From contig CALMVT010000602.1 in the NCBI GenBank assembly GCA_937873175.1, positions 1 to 39,616 on the forward strand: a DNA stretch of 39,616 bases. Direction: 5' to 3'. The translations under genes and the position numbers were made by a program. The notes under the pieces were generated by a model that searched no databases, was not told the origin of the DNA, and worked only from the letters and a program-made list of their open reading frames with translations. Shown in pieces: positions 1 to 8,378 of this stretch. Numbering within the stretch: position 1 is the stretch's first letter; each line of letters starts with the position of its first letter. Source of the DNA: an uncultured Acetobacteraceae bacterium (GTDB lineage Bacteria; Pseudomonadota; Alphaproteobacteria; Acetobacterales; Acetobacteraceae).

Positions 1-120
1 CATCTGACTGTGTGTCGCTAATAACAAGATATCGGGATGAATTTCAGGTAGCTCTGATTTACCCGATGCATCGTTGAATAAATTAGCATCAAGCATGTAA
101 GCTTTTGCTTCATTAAGCAT
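1..120 (-). CDS. PIN-domain protein, N-terminal fragment (runs off left edge)
   Basis: An open frame of 40 codons starts at ATG 120 and reads to the window edge without a stop. Its product contains AYMLDANLFND near residues 7-17 and an ATHSQM segment at 35-40. This resembles the start of PIN-domain ribonucleases (first acidic residue in MLDxN, then a TH(I/S)Q segment before the next acidic residue). PIN proteins are metal-dependent RNases and many are VapC-type toxins. A second ATG at 96 (residue 9) could be the real start; neither has a clear ribosome binding site. A TAA lies just upstream in frame. The surrounding 1-180 is about 39% GC by hand count, far below its neighbours, which suggests transfer. 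No antitoxin fits between it and secF. The catalytic C-terminal half is not visible, so toxin activity is inference. Confidence 0.5.
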   Translation of the reverse strand, partial: MLNEAKAYMLDANLFNDASGKSELPEIHPDILLLATHSQM

Positions 121-209
121 ATAGGAATTATTGCAATACGGGATTTACCGAGTCTAAAGAGGCCGCTTACAACTTTCTCGATGTATCAACACGAACAGAG
201 AAGATCAGG

Positions 210-1163
210 TTAAGCCTTTCGCCCCGCCGTCACCGGCACCGCCTGCGCGTCGCGCCGCAGCCGGTTCTCGCCTAGCAGCAACAGGATCGGCGCCGCGATG
301 AAGATCGACGACGACGTGCCGACCACAATCCCAAACAGCATCATCAGCGCAAACCCCGACAGTGAAGCGCCGCCGAACAGCGCCAAGGGCAGGCTCGCCA
401 GGAACACCGTCATCGAGGTGCCGAGCGTCCGGTTCAGCGTCTCGTTGATCGACAGGTCGATCAGTTGCCGGAGTGGCATGGTTTTGTACTTGCGCAGGTT
501 CTCGCGCATCCGGTCATACACGACGACCTTGTCGTTGGTGGAGTAGCCGATCACGGTCAAGATCGCCGCCACCATCACCAAGTCGAACTCGATCCGGGTC
601 ACGCACAAGAAGCCGATCGCCTTGGTCACGTCGAGGATCAGGGTCACGACGGCGCCCACGGCGAACTGCCACTCGAAGCGGAACCAGATATACACCAGGA
701 TCATCAGCAGGCTGATGCCGAGCGCCAGCATGCCGTTGCGGAACAGCTCGGAGGACACCGCGGCGCCCACCGCGTCGGTGCGGACGATGCGGCTGCCGGG
801 CTGCGCCTCATCGAGCGCCTGGCGCACGCGGGCGACGGTGGCCTGGGTGGACCTTTCGTCGCCCTGCGGGTCCATGCGGATGATGACTTGGTCGGTCCCG
901 CCGAAGCGTTGCAGCCCGGCTTGCGGCACCTGCGCCGTCGCAAGCGCCGCGCGGATCTTGCCGAAGTCGGCCGGGCCGGGGGTGCGGACCTCCATCACCA
1001 CGCCGCCGCGGAAGTCGATGCCGAGATGGAGGCCCGGGTAGAAAAACAGCCCCACCGAAAGCAGCGACAGCACGGCCGACGTGGCGAGGCCGACGAAGCG
1101 CCCGCGCATGAACTGGATCTTGGTATGGTCCGGCACCAGCCGGAACAGGGGGCGGAGAAACAT
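210..1163 (-). CDS. secF: Protein translocase subunit SecF
   Basis: SecF pairs with SecD in the inner membrane and uses the proton gradient to help complete SecYEG-dependent export. The 317-residue product has a first membrane segment at about residues 22-43 and the family motif LGIDFRGG at 47-54. A periplasmic domain follows to about residue 135, then five further hydrophobic segments with the conserved stretch around YSTNDKVVVYDR. Length is normal for the family. The ATG at 1163 lies 5 bp after the secD stop, so the two are almost certainly co-transcribed and translationally coupled. Downstream, base composition drops abruptly after the stop codon, where an AT-rich PIN gene follows on the same strand. 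Confidence 0.96.
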   Translation of the reverse strand: MFLRPLFRLVPDHTKIQFMRGRFVGLATSAVLSLLSVGLFFYPGLHLGIDFRGGVVMEVRTPGPADFGKIRAALATAQVPQAGLQRFGGTDQVIIRMDPQGDERSTQATVARVRQALDEAQPGSRIVRTDAVGAAVSSELFRNGMLALGISLLMILVYIWFRFEWQFAVGAVVTLILDVTKAIGFLCVTRIEFDLVMVAAILTVIGYSTNDKVVVYDRMRENLRKYKTMPLRQLIDLSINETLNRTLGTSMTVFLASLPLALFGGASLSGFALMMLFGIVVGTSSSIFIAAPILLLLGENRLRRDAQAVPVTAGRKA

Positions 1164-1168
1164 CGGGG

Positions 1169-2731
1169 CTACACCGGCAACAAAGCGGGCTTGGTTGTGA
1201 CATACCAGCGCACCGTCAGCATACGGGCGAACAGGGTCGCGGTGAACAGCGTGGTGACGATGCCGACCGTGATGGTGACAGCGAAGCCGCGCACCGGACC
1301 GGAGCCGAACACGAACAGCATGACATGCGCCAGGAACGCGGTCGCGTTGCTGTCGATGATGGTGCTGTAAGCCCGGCGGAACCCGGTTTCCAGCGCGTTG
1401 AGCGGCGTGCGGCCATTATGCACCTCCTCCCGCACCCGCTCGTTGATCAGGATGTTGGCGTCCACCGCCACGCCGAGCGTCAGCAGAATGCCCGCCATGC
1501 CCGGCAGTGTCAGGGTCGCCCCGAGCAGCGACAGCAGCCCGATCTGCAGCACCAGGTTGACCAGGAGTGCCACGTTGGCGAACCAGCCGAACAGCCCGTA
1601 GAACACCGCCATGTAGGCGACCACCAGCAGAAAGCCGACCGCGAGCGCGATGGCCCCATTGCGGATGCTGTCGGCGCCGAGTTCCGGCCCGACGCTGCGC
1701 TCCTCCACCACGGTGAGCGGGGCGGGCAGGGCGCCGGCGCGCAGCAGCACCGCCAGGTCTTGGGCGCTGCGGGCGTTGAAGTTGCCGCTGATCTGGCCGC
1801 GCCCGCCGACGATCGGCGTTTGGATCACCGGGGCGCTGATCACCTTGTCGTCCAGCACGATGGCGAAGCGGCGGCCGACGTTGGCGGTGGTCACATCGCC
1901 GAACCGCCGGGCGCCAACGCTGTCAAAGGTGAAGTTCACCACCCAGCGGCCGTTCTGGTTGTCCTGGCCCGGCCGCGCGTCGGTCAGGCTGGCGCCGTCC
2001 ACCTCCACCCGGCGGCGCACCGGCTCCTTGGCGTTCGGCTGCCCTTCGAGCGGCAGGAAGTCCACGCCGGGCGGGGGTGCGGCACCGAGGTTCGCCGTCT
2101 CGTCCAGCAGGCGGAAGGTCATGCGCGCGGTGCGGCCGAGCAGCTCCTTGATGCGGTTCGGGTCCTCGACGCCGGGCAACTGCACCACGATGCGGTCGGC
2201 GCCCTGCCGGGTGATCACCGGGTCCAGCACGCCGGTCTCGTCGATGCGGCGGCGGACGATCTCGATGGATTGCAGCACGGCGGCGTTGGCGCGGTCGCGC
2301 AGCGCGGTGGGGGACAGGGACAGCGCGACCTCGTTGCCCTGGACCGTCACGTCGTACTCGGCCGGCCCCCCGGTGGAGACCGCGGCCTCCCGCAGCAGGC
2401 GCGCCGCCTCGTCCTGCTGCGGGCCTGCGTTGACGCGGATCACGACCCGGTTCTGCGCCGGCTGCGCCTGCGGCGGCTGATAACCCGTCACCTTGCCGCG
2501 CAGTGCCGTCCGCGCGCCGTCCGCGATGCTGTCCAGCCGTTCGCGCGCCACCGTGGCCATATCGACCTCCAGCAGCAGGTAGCTGCCGCCGCGTAGGTCG
2601 AGGCCCAGATGCACCTGCTGCCACGGCAGCCAGCTTGCCGGCGCGGGCATCAGGTTGGGCAGGCAAAGCAGCGCGCCCAGGACGCAGACGCCGAGGATCA
2701 GCGCGATCTTGAGGCGGCTGAAGTACATCAT
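1169..2731 (-). CDS. secD: Protein translocase subunit SecD
   Basis: SecD is the larger partner of SecF in the export motor. From the chosen start the product has 520 residues. It has an N-terminal membrane segment at about residues 6-25, the motif LGLDLRGG at 42-49, a long periplasmic region, and a C-terminal group of membrane segments that includes GVAVDANILINERVREE. The frame stays open upstream to 3010, but that extension is Arg/Pro-rich and overlaps the divergent oxidoreductase. The natural start is therefore one of the tandem ATGs at 2731 and 2728 (MMYFSRLKIA). No strong ribosome binding site is visible. The next gene, secF, begins 5 bp downstream. Confidence 0.95.
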   Translation of the reverse strand: MMYFSRLKIALILGVCVLGALLCLPNLMPAPASWLPWQQVHLGLDLRGGSYLLLEVDMATVARERLDSIADGARTALRGKVTGYQPPQAQPAQNRVVIRVNAGPQQDEAARLLREAAVSTGGPAEYDVTVQGNEVALSLSPTALRDRANAAVLQSIEIVRRRIDETGVLDPVITRQGADRIVVQLPGVEDPNRIKELLGRTARMTFRLLDETANLGAAPPPGVDFLPLEGQPNAKEPVRRRVEVDGASLTDARPGQDNQNGRWVVNFTFDSVGARRFGDVTTANVGRRFAIVLDDKVISAPVIQTPIVGGRGQISGNFNARSAQDLAVLLRAGALPAPLTVVEERSVGPELGADSIRNGAIALAVGFLLVVAYMAVFYGLFGWFANVALLVNLVLQIGLLSLLGATLTLPGMAGILLTLGVAVDANILINERVREEVHNGRTPLNALETGFRRAYSTIIDSNATAFLAHVMLFVFGSGPVRGFAVTITVGIVTTLFTATLFARMLTVRWYVTTKPALLPV

Positions 2732-2838
2732 GGCAGGCGCGGTCCCCGGGATGCGAAGGCCCCGGGTATGCCCAGGTCCCCTGGCGGACGCAAGCCTGCG
2801 CCTTGGCCGCAAGGGGCCAGGGCTGCTACAGCGGGAGC

Positions 2839-3846
2839 ATGGTCCAGCATCCCTTGCGCATCGGCATCGCCGGCGCCGGTCATTTCGGGCGGTTTCACGC
2901 ACTGAAGGTGGCCAGCAGCCGCCGCGCCGTGCTGGCGGGCCTGTTCGACCCGGACCGCGCGCGCGCCGCCGCCGTCGGGCGGGAGGCCGGGGGCGCGACG
3001 GCGATGCCATGGGCCGAGCTGCTGTCGGCCTGCGACGCCGTGATCGTGGCGGCGCCGGCCGAGGCGCATTTCGACCTTGCGATGCAGGCCTTGGAGGCCG
3101 GGCGGCACGTGCTGATCGAGAAGCCGATCGCCGCCACCTTGGCGCAGGCCGACGCGCTGGCGGCTCTGGGCGGGTCCCGCCGGCTGGTGCTGCAGGTCGG
3201 GCACCTGCTGCGCTATTCAGCGGAGCACCGCGCCATTTCCGCCCGGATTACCCGACCGCTTTACATCGAGGCAGCCCGGATCGCCCCGTTCAAGCCGCGT
3301 GGCACCGACGTGTCGGTGATCCTCGACCTGATGATCCACGACCTTGATCTTGTGCTGGCACTGGTGGACAGCCCGATCAGCAGCGTGGACGCGGTAGGCG
3401 CCGCGGTGTCCAGCCCGCACGAGGACATCGCCAATGCCCGGGTGCGGTTCGAGAATGGCTGCGTCGCCACGATCACCGCGAGCCGCATCTCGCTCAAGAC
3501 CGAGCGGAAGATGCGGCTGTTCTCCCAGGAGGGCTATCTTTCGGCGGACTTCGTGACGCGCAAGCTGGTGATGGTCGGCCGGGAGCGCGGCATGCCCTTG
3601 CCCGGCACCGGCGGCTTTCGGCGGGAAGAGGTTTCCTGGACCGAGGGCGACGCCATGGCAGCGGAGCATGAGGCGTTCGTCGCCGCATGCCTGGACGGCA
3701 CGCCGGTGGTGGTGGACGCCGCCGCCGGGCGCCGGGCGCTGTCGGCGGCGCTGGATGTGGCCGAAAGCATGGAAGCGTCACGCCGCCGGGCGCTGGCGTC
3801 CGGCCTGATCCAAGACCTGCAGGACTTCCCAGGCGGCGGCCTCTGA
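2839..3846 (+). CDS. Gfo/Idh/MocA family NAD(P)-dependent oxidoreductase, GnnA-like
   Basis: The 335-residue product opens with a Rossmann nucleotide-binding motif (GIAGAGHFGRFHA, about residues 8-20). It carries the family EKPIA motif near residue 95 and a C-terminal sheet domain with LDLMIHDLDL near 170. The ATG at 2839 follows a close GGGAG; an upstream in-frame ATG at 2803 adds residues outside the fold. Family members oxidise or reduce sugars and sugar nucleotides. The resemblance to proteins encoded beside lpx genes, and the position next to lpxB, suggest a UDP-GlcNAc 3-dehydrogenase (GnnA) role in making amide-linked lipid A. That is inference: the expected GnnB aminotransferase is not in this window. 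The last 69 bp overlap the end of lpxB on the other strand. Confidence 0.85.
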   Translation: MVQHPLRIGIAGAGHFGRFHALKVASSRRAVLAGLFDPDRARAAAVGREAGGATAMPWAELLSACDAVIVAAPAEAHFDLAMQALEAGRHVLIEKPIAATLAQADALAALGGSRRLVLQVGHLLRYSAEHRAISARITRPLYIEAARIAPFKPRGTDVSVILDLMIHDLDLVLALVDSPISSVDAVGAAVSSPHEDIANARVRFENGCVATITASRISLKTERKMRLFSQEGYLSADFVTRKLVMVGRERGMPLPGTGGFRREEVSWTEGDAMAAEHEAFVAACLDGTPVVVDAAAGRRALSAALDVAESMEASRRRALASGLIQDLQDFPGGGL

Positions 3847-4944
3847 CGGTGCGCCCTCGGGGGGACGCAGGCTGTGCAGGATGCCAGGAAACGCGTCCCG
3901 CTGCGCCGTGGCCGCGGCCCCGCCCCGCAGCAGATCGAGCGCGTGGCGACCCAGCGTTTCGGCCGTGCAGTCCTGCTGCAGAAGCTCCGGCACCACGGCG
4001 CGGTCTGCCAGCAGGTTGAGCATCGCCACGAAGGGCACGCGGATCATGCGCCGGGCCATGGCGGCGGACATCGGGTTGACCCGGTAGGTGACGGCCATCG
4101 GCACCCCGGCCAGCGCCAGTTCCAACGTCGAGGTGCCAGACTTAGTGAGCGCGGCGGCGGCGGCGGCGTAGGCGTCATGCTTGTCGGCCAGCTCCGTCAC
4201 GATCACCGGGCTGATCGGCCAGGTTGCGGCGGCGCGGTGCACCACGTCGGCGACGGCAGGCGACACCGGGAGCACCGGGCGCAGCGCCGGCTCATGCAGC
4301 ATCAAGCGCTTCAGCGTCGCGCCGAACACCGGGAGCAGGCGCGGCGCTTCCGACCGACGGCTGCCGGGCATCAGGATCAAGACCGGCTGCCTCGGGTCCA
4401 GGCCGTGCGCCTGCCGGAACCGGGTACCGTCGCCCCCGCCCGCGCCGGACTCCAGCACGGGGTGGCCGACAAAGGTGGCAGAAAGGTTGTGCTGCGCGAA
4501 CCAGGCCGGCTCGAACGGCAGCAGGCACAGCAGCTTGTCCCAAAGGCCCGGGTAGTGCCGCACCCGATGCGCGCGCCAGGCCCAGACCTGCGGCGCGACG
4601 TAGTGAACGCGCGGGACGCCGAGCTTCGCCGCGGCGGCCAGGATGCGGTGGGTGAAGCCAGGGCTGTCGATGGTAACGAGAACATCCGGCTTGAGGCGCG
4701 CGATGTCGGCAAGCGTTTCCTGCAAGCGGCGGCGCAGCAGGCGCACGCGGGGCAGGATCTCGATGATGCCCATCACCGCAAGGTCTGCCAAGGGGTATAG
4801 GCTGTCGAGGCCCTGCTCGGCCATCCGGGGGCCGCCGACGCCGGCGAACTCCGCGCCGGGGCGCTGGGCGCGGATCGCGGCCATCAGGCGGGCACCGAGC
4901 ACGTCGCCGCTGGCTTCCCCGGCAACAAGGTAGATCAACGGCAT
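3778..4944 (-). CDS. lpxB: Lipid-A-disaccharide synthase
   Basis: LpxB (glycosyltransferase family 19, EC 2.4.1.182) joins lipid X to UDP-2,3-diacylglucosamine at the inner membrane, giving the lipid A disaccharide. From ATG 4944 the product has 388 residues, the usual length, and begins MPLIYLVAGEASGD with the family GEASGD motif at 9-14. Also typical are the segments HYVAPQVWAWR, FVGHPVLE, LMPGSRRSE and LTKSGTSTLELAL. The frame opens further upstream to 5019, but those 25 residues lie outside the family's usual N-terminus. It is read convergently with the oxidoreductase, and the two 3' ends overlap by 69 bp. Other lpx genes are not in the window. Confidence 0.96.
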   Translation of the reverse strand: MPLIYLVAGEASGDVLGARLMAAIRAQRPGAEFAGVGGPRMAEQGLDSLYPLADLAVMGIIEILPRVRLLRRRLQETLADIARLKPDVLVTIDSPGFTHRILAAAAKLGVPRVHYVAPQVWAWRAHRVRHYPGLWDKLLCLLPFEPAWFAQHNLSATFVGHPVLESGAGGGDGTRFRQAHGLDPRQPVLILMPGSRRSEAPRLLPVFGATLKRLMLHEPALRPVLPVSPAVADVVHRAAATWPISPVIVTELADKHDAYAAAAAALTKSGTSTLELALAGVPMAVTYRVNPMSAAMARRMIRVPFVAMLNLLADRAVVPELLQQDCTAETLGRHALDLLRGGAAATAQRDAFPGILHSLRPPEGAPSEAAAWEVLQVLDQAGRQRPAA

Positions 4945-5021
4945 CGCGGCTTGCCAGGAACCATGCCGGACTGCATAGGGGGCCGCCGGAACTGGCGCAA
5001 CATCGCGGGACAGGGGCACCG

Positions 5022-5219
5022 ATGAACTTGCTGCATGTCATCGCGGCGGAGGCTTGGGCGGAGGACCGGCGATCCGGCCTGGTGCTGCTGCACATCGACC
5101 CGGCGAAGCTCGGTGACCTACGTTGGGAAACCAGCGAACCCAAGCGCGACCCGTTCCCGCACCTTTACGGCCCGCTTCCGGTGGCCGCCGTGCTGCGGGC
5201 CGAGCCGGTTCAGCCGTAA
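5022..5219 (+). CDS. DUF952-family protein, internally shortened
   Basis: The 65-residue product matches the two ends of the DUF952 fold but lacks its middle. The start [13 protein letters not shown] resembles the family N-terminus. It then jumps directly to [19 protein letters not shown] and [13 protein letters not shown], which is the family C-terminal half. Full-length members run to about 110 residues, so roughly 35-45 central residues, including the GFIH(C/F)ST-type segment, are missing. The function of DUF952 is unknown. GGGGCACCG precedes the ATG. It is divergent from lpxB, and its last 10 bp overlap the end of hisI. It may be a degraded relic or a reduced but functional form; I cannot tell which. 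Confidence 0.6.
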   Translation: MNLLHVIAAEAWAEDRRSGLVLLHIDPAKLGDLRWETSEPKRDPFPHLYGPLPVAAVLRAEPVQP

Positions 5220-5587
5220 AGGTCCGCAGGCGCCACCAGCGCCGCCGCGGTTTCAACCAGCGCGTCGCCCTGCGCCGCACGATAAAAACAGGACCGATGC
5301 CCGGTGTGGCAGGCCACCCCATGCTGGTCCACCCGCAGAAGCAGGGCGTCGCCGTCGCAATCGACCCGCAGCTCCACCAGGCGCTGTGTTTGCCCGGAGG
5401 TCTCGCCCTTGCGCCACAACGCGCCGCGGCTGCGACTCCAATAGCAGACGCGGCCGGTTCCCAACGTTTCCGCCACCGCCTCGCGGTTCATCCAGGCCAG
5501 CATCAGCACCTCGCCGGTGTCGTGCTGCTGCGCCACTGCCGCCACAAGGCCCGCGGAGTCGAAGCGGATATCGTCTAGCAGCGCCAT
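5210..5587 (-). CDS. hisI: Phosphoribosyl-AMP cyclohydrolase
   Basis: HisI (EC 3.5.4.19) opens the adenine ring of phosphoribosyl-AMP, the third step of histidine synthesis. The 125-residue product has the family segments [27 protein letters not shown], and the metal-binding region VDCDGDALL followed by [10 protein letters not shown] with paired cysteines. HisE, the pyrophosphohydrolase domain fused to HisI in enterobacteria, is absent, so this is the stand-alone form common in alphaproteobacteria. The ATG at 5587 shares one base with the metC stop (TGATG), implying coupled translation. The other his genes are not in the window. Confidence 0.96.
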   Translation of the reverse strand: MALLDDIRFDSAGLVAAVAQQHDTGEVLMLAWMNREAVAETLGTGRVCYWSRSRGALWRKGETSGQTQRLVELRVDCDGDALLLRVDQHGVACHTGHRSCFYRAAQGDALVETAAALVAPADLYG

Positions 5588-6816
5588 CAGCCCGGCTGCA
5601 CCCGCAGCCCGGAGTGCGCCCGCAGCACGGCGAGGCCCCGGTCGAGGTCGGCGATCAGGTCGCCAATGTCTTCCAGCCCGATGTGGAATCGCACCAGCGG
5701 GCCGTCATAGTCCCAAGCACCGGCAGTGCGCACAACATGGCCCGTGGTCGGCAGCACCAGGCTTTCAAAGCCGCCCCAGCTTGCGCCGATGCCGAACAGT
5801 TCCAGGCTGTCAACCATGGCGCAGGCCGCGGCGTTGCTGAACTCCGGCTGGAACACCACCCCAAAGAGGCTGCACGCGCCGGTGAAGTCGCGCCTCCACA
5901 GGTCGTGGCCCGGGGCGCCGGGCAGGGCAGGGTGCAGCACCCCGGCCACCTCCGGCCGTCCGGCGAACCACTCGGCGACCGCGAGGCCGGACCGCATCTG
6001 GTGCTGCAGCCGCACGCTCATGGTCCGCACGCCGCGGAGCGCCAGCCAGCAGTCGTCGGGGCTGGCATATTGGCCGAGCGCCAGGGCCGTCAGGCGCACA
6101 CGCTTCCAGTCCTCGTCGGCCGCCGTGGTCACGCTGCCGAGCAGCACGTCCGAATGGCCGACGACGTATTTGGTCAGGGCCTGGATCGACACGTCCACGC
6201 CGTGCCGGAACGGCTGGAAGAAGTGGATGCCCCAGGTGTTGTCCATCAGCACCTTGGCGCCGCGCGCATGGGCGGCCCCGGCCAAGCCGGGCACGTCCTG
6301 CACCTCGAAGGTGTGGCTGCCGGGGCTTTCGAGATACAGCACGGCGGTGTTCGGGCGCATCATCGCGGCGATCCCCGCCGCGTCGATGTCCGCGCGGTAG
6401 TAGGTGGTCTCGATCCCCAGCCGGGTCAGCAGGCCGTCGCAAAACGCCCGGGTCGGACCGTAAACGCTGTCGGGCACCAAGCAGTGGTCGCCGGACTTCA
6501 GGTAGGCCAGCAGCGGCGTCGTCACAGCGGCGAGGCCGGAGGACACGATCTGGCAGCGCGTGCCGCCCTCGATCTCCGCAATCACGTCCTCCAGCGCGTG
6601 GTGCGTCGCGTTGCCCATCACGCCGTAGTTCGGCGCCTGGTCCAGCCGGGTTGCGCCGGCGGCCTGGCGCTCCTCGCAGCTCGGATACAGCATGGTGGAG
6701 CCGCGCAGCAGCGGCGGGTTCACGAAGCCGCGCACCCGCGTGCCGGCACGCCCGGCATGGGACAGCCGGGTTGCCAGCGCCTGTGGCCGATTGCGGGGGG
6801 CTTGGTCGTCGGGCAT
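5587..6816 (-). CDS. metC: Cystathionine beta-lyase (Cys/Met metabolism PLP enzyme)
   Basis: This fold-type I PLP enzyme probably cleaves cystathionine to homocysteine, pyruvate and ammonia in methionine synthesis. From ATG 6816 the product has 409 residues. Visible features are the PLP-phosphate region SSGLAAV near 92-98, MDNTW with the cofactor-binding Asp at about 192, and the Schiff-base lysine in [12 protein letters not shown] (about K216). The C-terminal segment SWGGFESL is typical of MetC-type lyases. The start at 6816 overlaps the sseA stop by one base, and its stop overlaps hisI in the same way. A cystathionine gamma-synthase or gamma-lyase is possible, but overall resemblance favours the beta-lyase. 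Confidence 0.92.
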   Translation of the reverse strand: MPDDQAPRNRPQALATRLSHAGRAGTRVRGFVNPPLLRGSTMLYPSCEERQAAGATRLDQAPNYGVMGNATHHALEDVIAEIEGGTRCQIVSSGLAAVTTPLLAYLKSGDHCLVPDSVYGPTRAFCDGLLTRLGIETTYYRADIDAAGIAAMMRPNTAVLYLESPGSHTFEVQDVPGLAGAAHARGAKVLMDNTWGIHFFQPFRHGVDVSIQALTKYVVGHSDVLLGSVTTAADEDWKRVRLTALALGQYASPDDCWLALRGVRTMSVRLQHQMRSGLAVAEWFAGRPEVAGVLHPALPGAPGHDLWRRDFTGACSLFGVVFQPEFSNAAACAMVDSLELFGIGASWGGFESLVLPTTGHVVRTAGAWDYDGPLVRFHIGLEDIGDLIADLDRGLAVLRAHSGLRVQPG

Positions 6817-7646
6817 CAATCGGTTTCTTTCACGGTGTCGGGCCGCCCGGCCCATTCGGTCCAGGACCCGTCATACACGGCGCCCTGCGGCAGTCCGGCG
6901 CGCAACAGGCCGAGGCTCAGGATGGTTGCGGTGATTCCCGAGCCGCAGCTCGTGACCACCGAGCGCGCGCCGTCTGCCCCCACCACCGCGAAGGCGGCGC
7001 GCAGGGCCGCCGGGTCGAGCATGGTTCCATCCGGGTGCAGCAGGCTCGCGGACGGCACGTTGCGGCTGCCAGGAATGTGGCCGCTGGGCAATCCCGGCCG
7101 CGGCTCCGGGGCGGAGCCGGCGAAGCGTCCGGCCGGGCGCGCGTCCAGGATCAGGTCGTCCGTCCCGGCCAGCATGTCGCCGATGCCGCGCAGTCGGGTC
7201 GCACGAAAGCTCGCCCGGAACGTTGCCGGCGCGGGCGGCTTCGGCAGGCCAGCCTCGACCGGCCGGCCTTCCCGCATCCACTTCGGCAGGCCACCGTCCA
7301 GCACAACGGCCCCCTCGTGGCCGAACAGCCCCATCAACCACCAGCCCCGCGGCGCGGACGCAATGCCTTTCTGGTCATAGAAAACGACCCGGCTCGCGTT
7401 CGACACGCCGAGTTTGCCCATCAGCCGCTCGAACCGGCCTGGCGAAGGAACCATGTGCGGCAACGGCGTGTCAGGGTCGGCAACGGCGTCAATGTCGAAG
7501 AAGTGAGCGCCGGGGATGTGGGCGCGGGCGAATTCCTCAGCGCCGTCCTTGTTCTCGCCCGGCAGAAACTTCGTCGCGTCGAACACGACGAGGTCTGCGG
7601 CATCGATCTGGCCGGCCAGCCATTCCGTGGTAACAAGCGGGTCCAC
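6816..7646 (-). CDS. sseA: 3-mercaptopyruvate sulfurtransferase
   Basis: A two-domain rhodanese that moves sulfur from 3-mercaptopyruvate to thiol acceptors or cyanide. From the GTG at 7646 it has 276 residues, the usual size. The inactive N-terminal domain spans about 1-125 (FDATKFLP, HIPGAHFFDID). The C-terminal domain holds the active loop CGSGITA with the catalytic Cys near residue 234; CG(S/T)GxTA marks mercaptopyruvate rather than thiosulfate enzymes. The frame remains open upstream to 7886, but that part overlaps the Nudix gene in another frame and is low complexity. TTG 7652 is an alternative start. It lies 34 bp after the Nudix stop and is coupled to metC, forming a small sulfur amino acid group. 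Confidence 0.92.
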   Translation of the reverse strand: MDPLVTTEWLAGQIDAADLVVFDATKFLPGENKDGAEEFARAHIPGAHFFDIDAVADPDTPLPHMVPSPGRFERLMGKLGVSNASRVVFYDQKGIASAPRGWWLMGLFGHEGAVVLDGGLPKWMREGRPVEAGLPKPPAPATFRASFRATRLRGIGDMLAGTDDLILDARPAGRFAGSAPEPRPGLPSGHIPGSRNVPSASLLHPDGTMLDPAALRAAFAVVGADGARSVVTSCGSGITATILSLGLLRAGLPQGAVYDGSWTEWAGRPDTVKETD

Positions 7647-7680
7647 GGTCAAGCACCCCGCTCGGTCGAGCGCCGCGGCG

Positions 7681-8313
7681 TCACCGGTCGGCCCACCGCG
7701 CCCGCAGCCAATCCCGTTTAACGGCGAGCCAGAGCAGGGCAATGGCGGTGACGGAGTTGGCGTAGCGCCCGGCGGTTGCGGCCTCGATCGCGTTCGCAGC
7801 AGGATGCAGACGGACGCGAATGTCCTCTTGCTCGGCGTCCAACCCACCCTGGCCGATGATACCGTCCGGCCCGGCCTCCGGCGCACGGATGCGGCCCGCG
7901 AACATGGCGCACCGCTCGTCGGACGCGCCCGGGGTGAGCAGGAAATCGCCCATGCGTTCCAGCAGATCGACCGGAAGGCCTGTCTCCTCTTGGGCTTCCC
8001 GCGCCGCGGTCACGGCCGGGTCCTCGGCGTTGTCGCAAAGACCGGCGGGGATCTCGACCATCACCGGGTCCAGGCCGGCCACGAGCGCGGGCAGGCGGAA
8101 TTGCTCGATCAGCGCCACCTGGTCGGTCACGGGATCGTAGGGCAGCACTGCAGCGGCCCGGCCGCGGCAAAGCAGCTCCCAACTGCGCACCTTGGACATA
8201 GCGCCATCGAACCGGCGTTGGCGGAACTTGACCAGCTCGACGGAGAACCGTCCCTTCCAGGCGGTCTCGTTCGAGACGATCTGCACGTCGGGGTGGGAGG
8301 GGATTGCAACCAT
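7681..8313 (-). CDS. Nudix hydrolase, ADP-ribose pyrophosphatase-like
   Basis: The 210-residue product contains a complete Nudix box at about residues 91-113: G-x5-E-x7-REAQEETGL. This binds the metals that cleave nucleoside diphosphate derivatives. The preceding RLPALVAGLDPVMVEIPAG segment and the length fit the ADP-ribose or nucleotide-sugar pyrophosphatase branch (NudF-like) rather than MutT. Substrate cannot be fixed from sequence. It sits 65 bp downstream of the XRE regulator and 34 bp before sseA, all on the minus strand, so it may be the first enzyme of the Nudix-sseA-metC-hisI run. Confidence 0.88.
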   Translation of the reverse strand: MVAIPSHPDVQIVSNETAWKGRFSVELVKFRQRRFDGAMSKVRSWELLCRGRAAAVLPYDPVTDQVALIEQFRLPALVAGLDPVMVEIPAGLCDNAEDPAVTAAREAQEETGLPVDLLERMGDFLLTPGASDERCAMFAGRIRAPEAGPDGIIGQGGLDAEQEDIRVRLHPAANAIEAATAGRYANSVTAIALLWLAVKRDWLRARWADR

Positions 8314-8378
8314 GAGCCGACCCTAGAGCGGTGCGGACGCCATTGGAACCACCCGCGTCAACAAAGCCCGCGCCACGC

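Noticed and set aside
2744-2766. Two CCCCGGG copies that could form a six-base hairpin between secD and the oxidoreductase
   Set aside because: CCCGGG is self-complementary and likely by chance at this GC content. It is not followed by a T-run, and the gap is too short to interpret.
5035-7380. A 781-codon open frame on the plus strand across hisI, metC and sseA
   Set aside because: It is antisense to well-supported genes, and its product is Arg/Pro/Ala-rich with no recognisable domain. Long antisense frames are expected at this GC content. The same applies to the long plus-strand frames opposite secD, malQ/treZ and treY.
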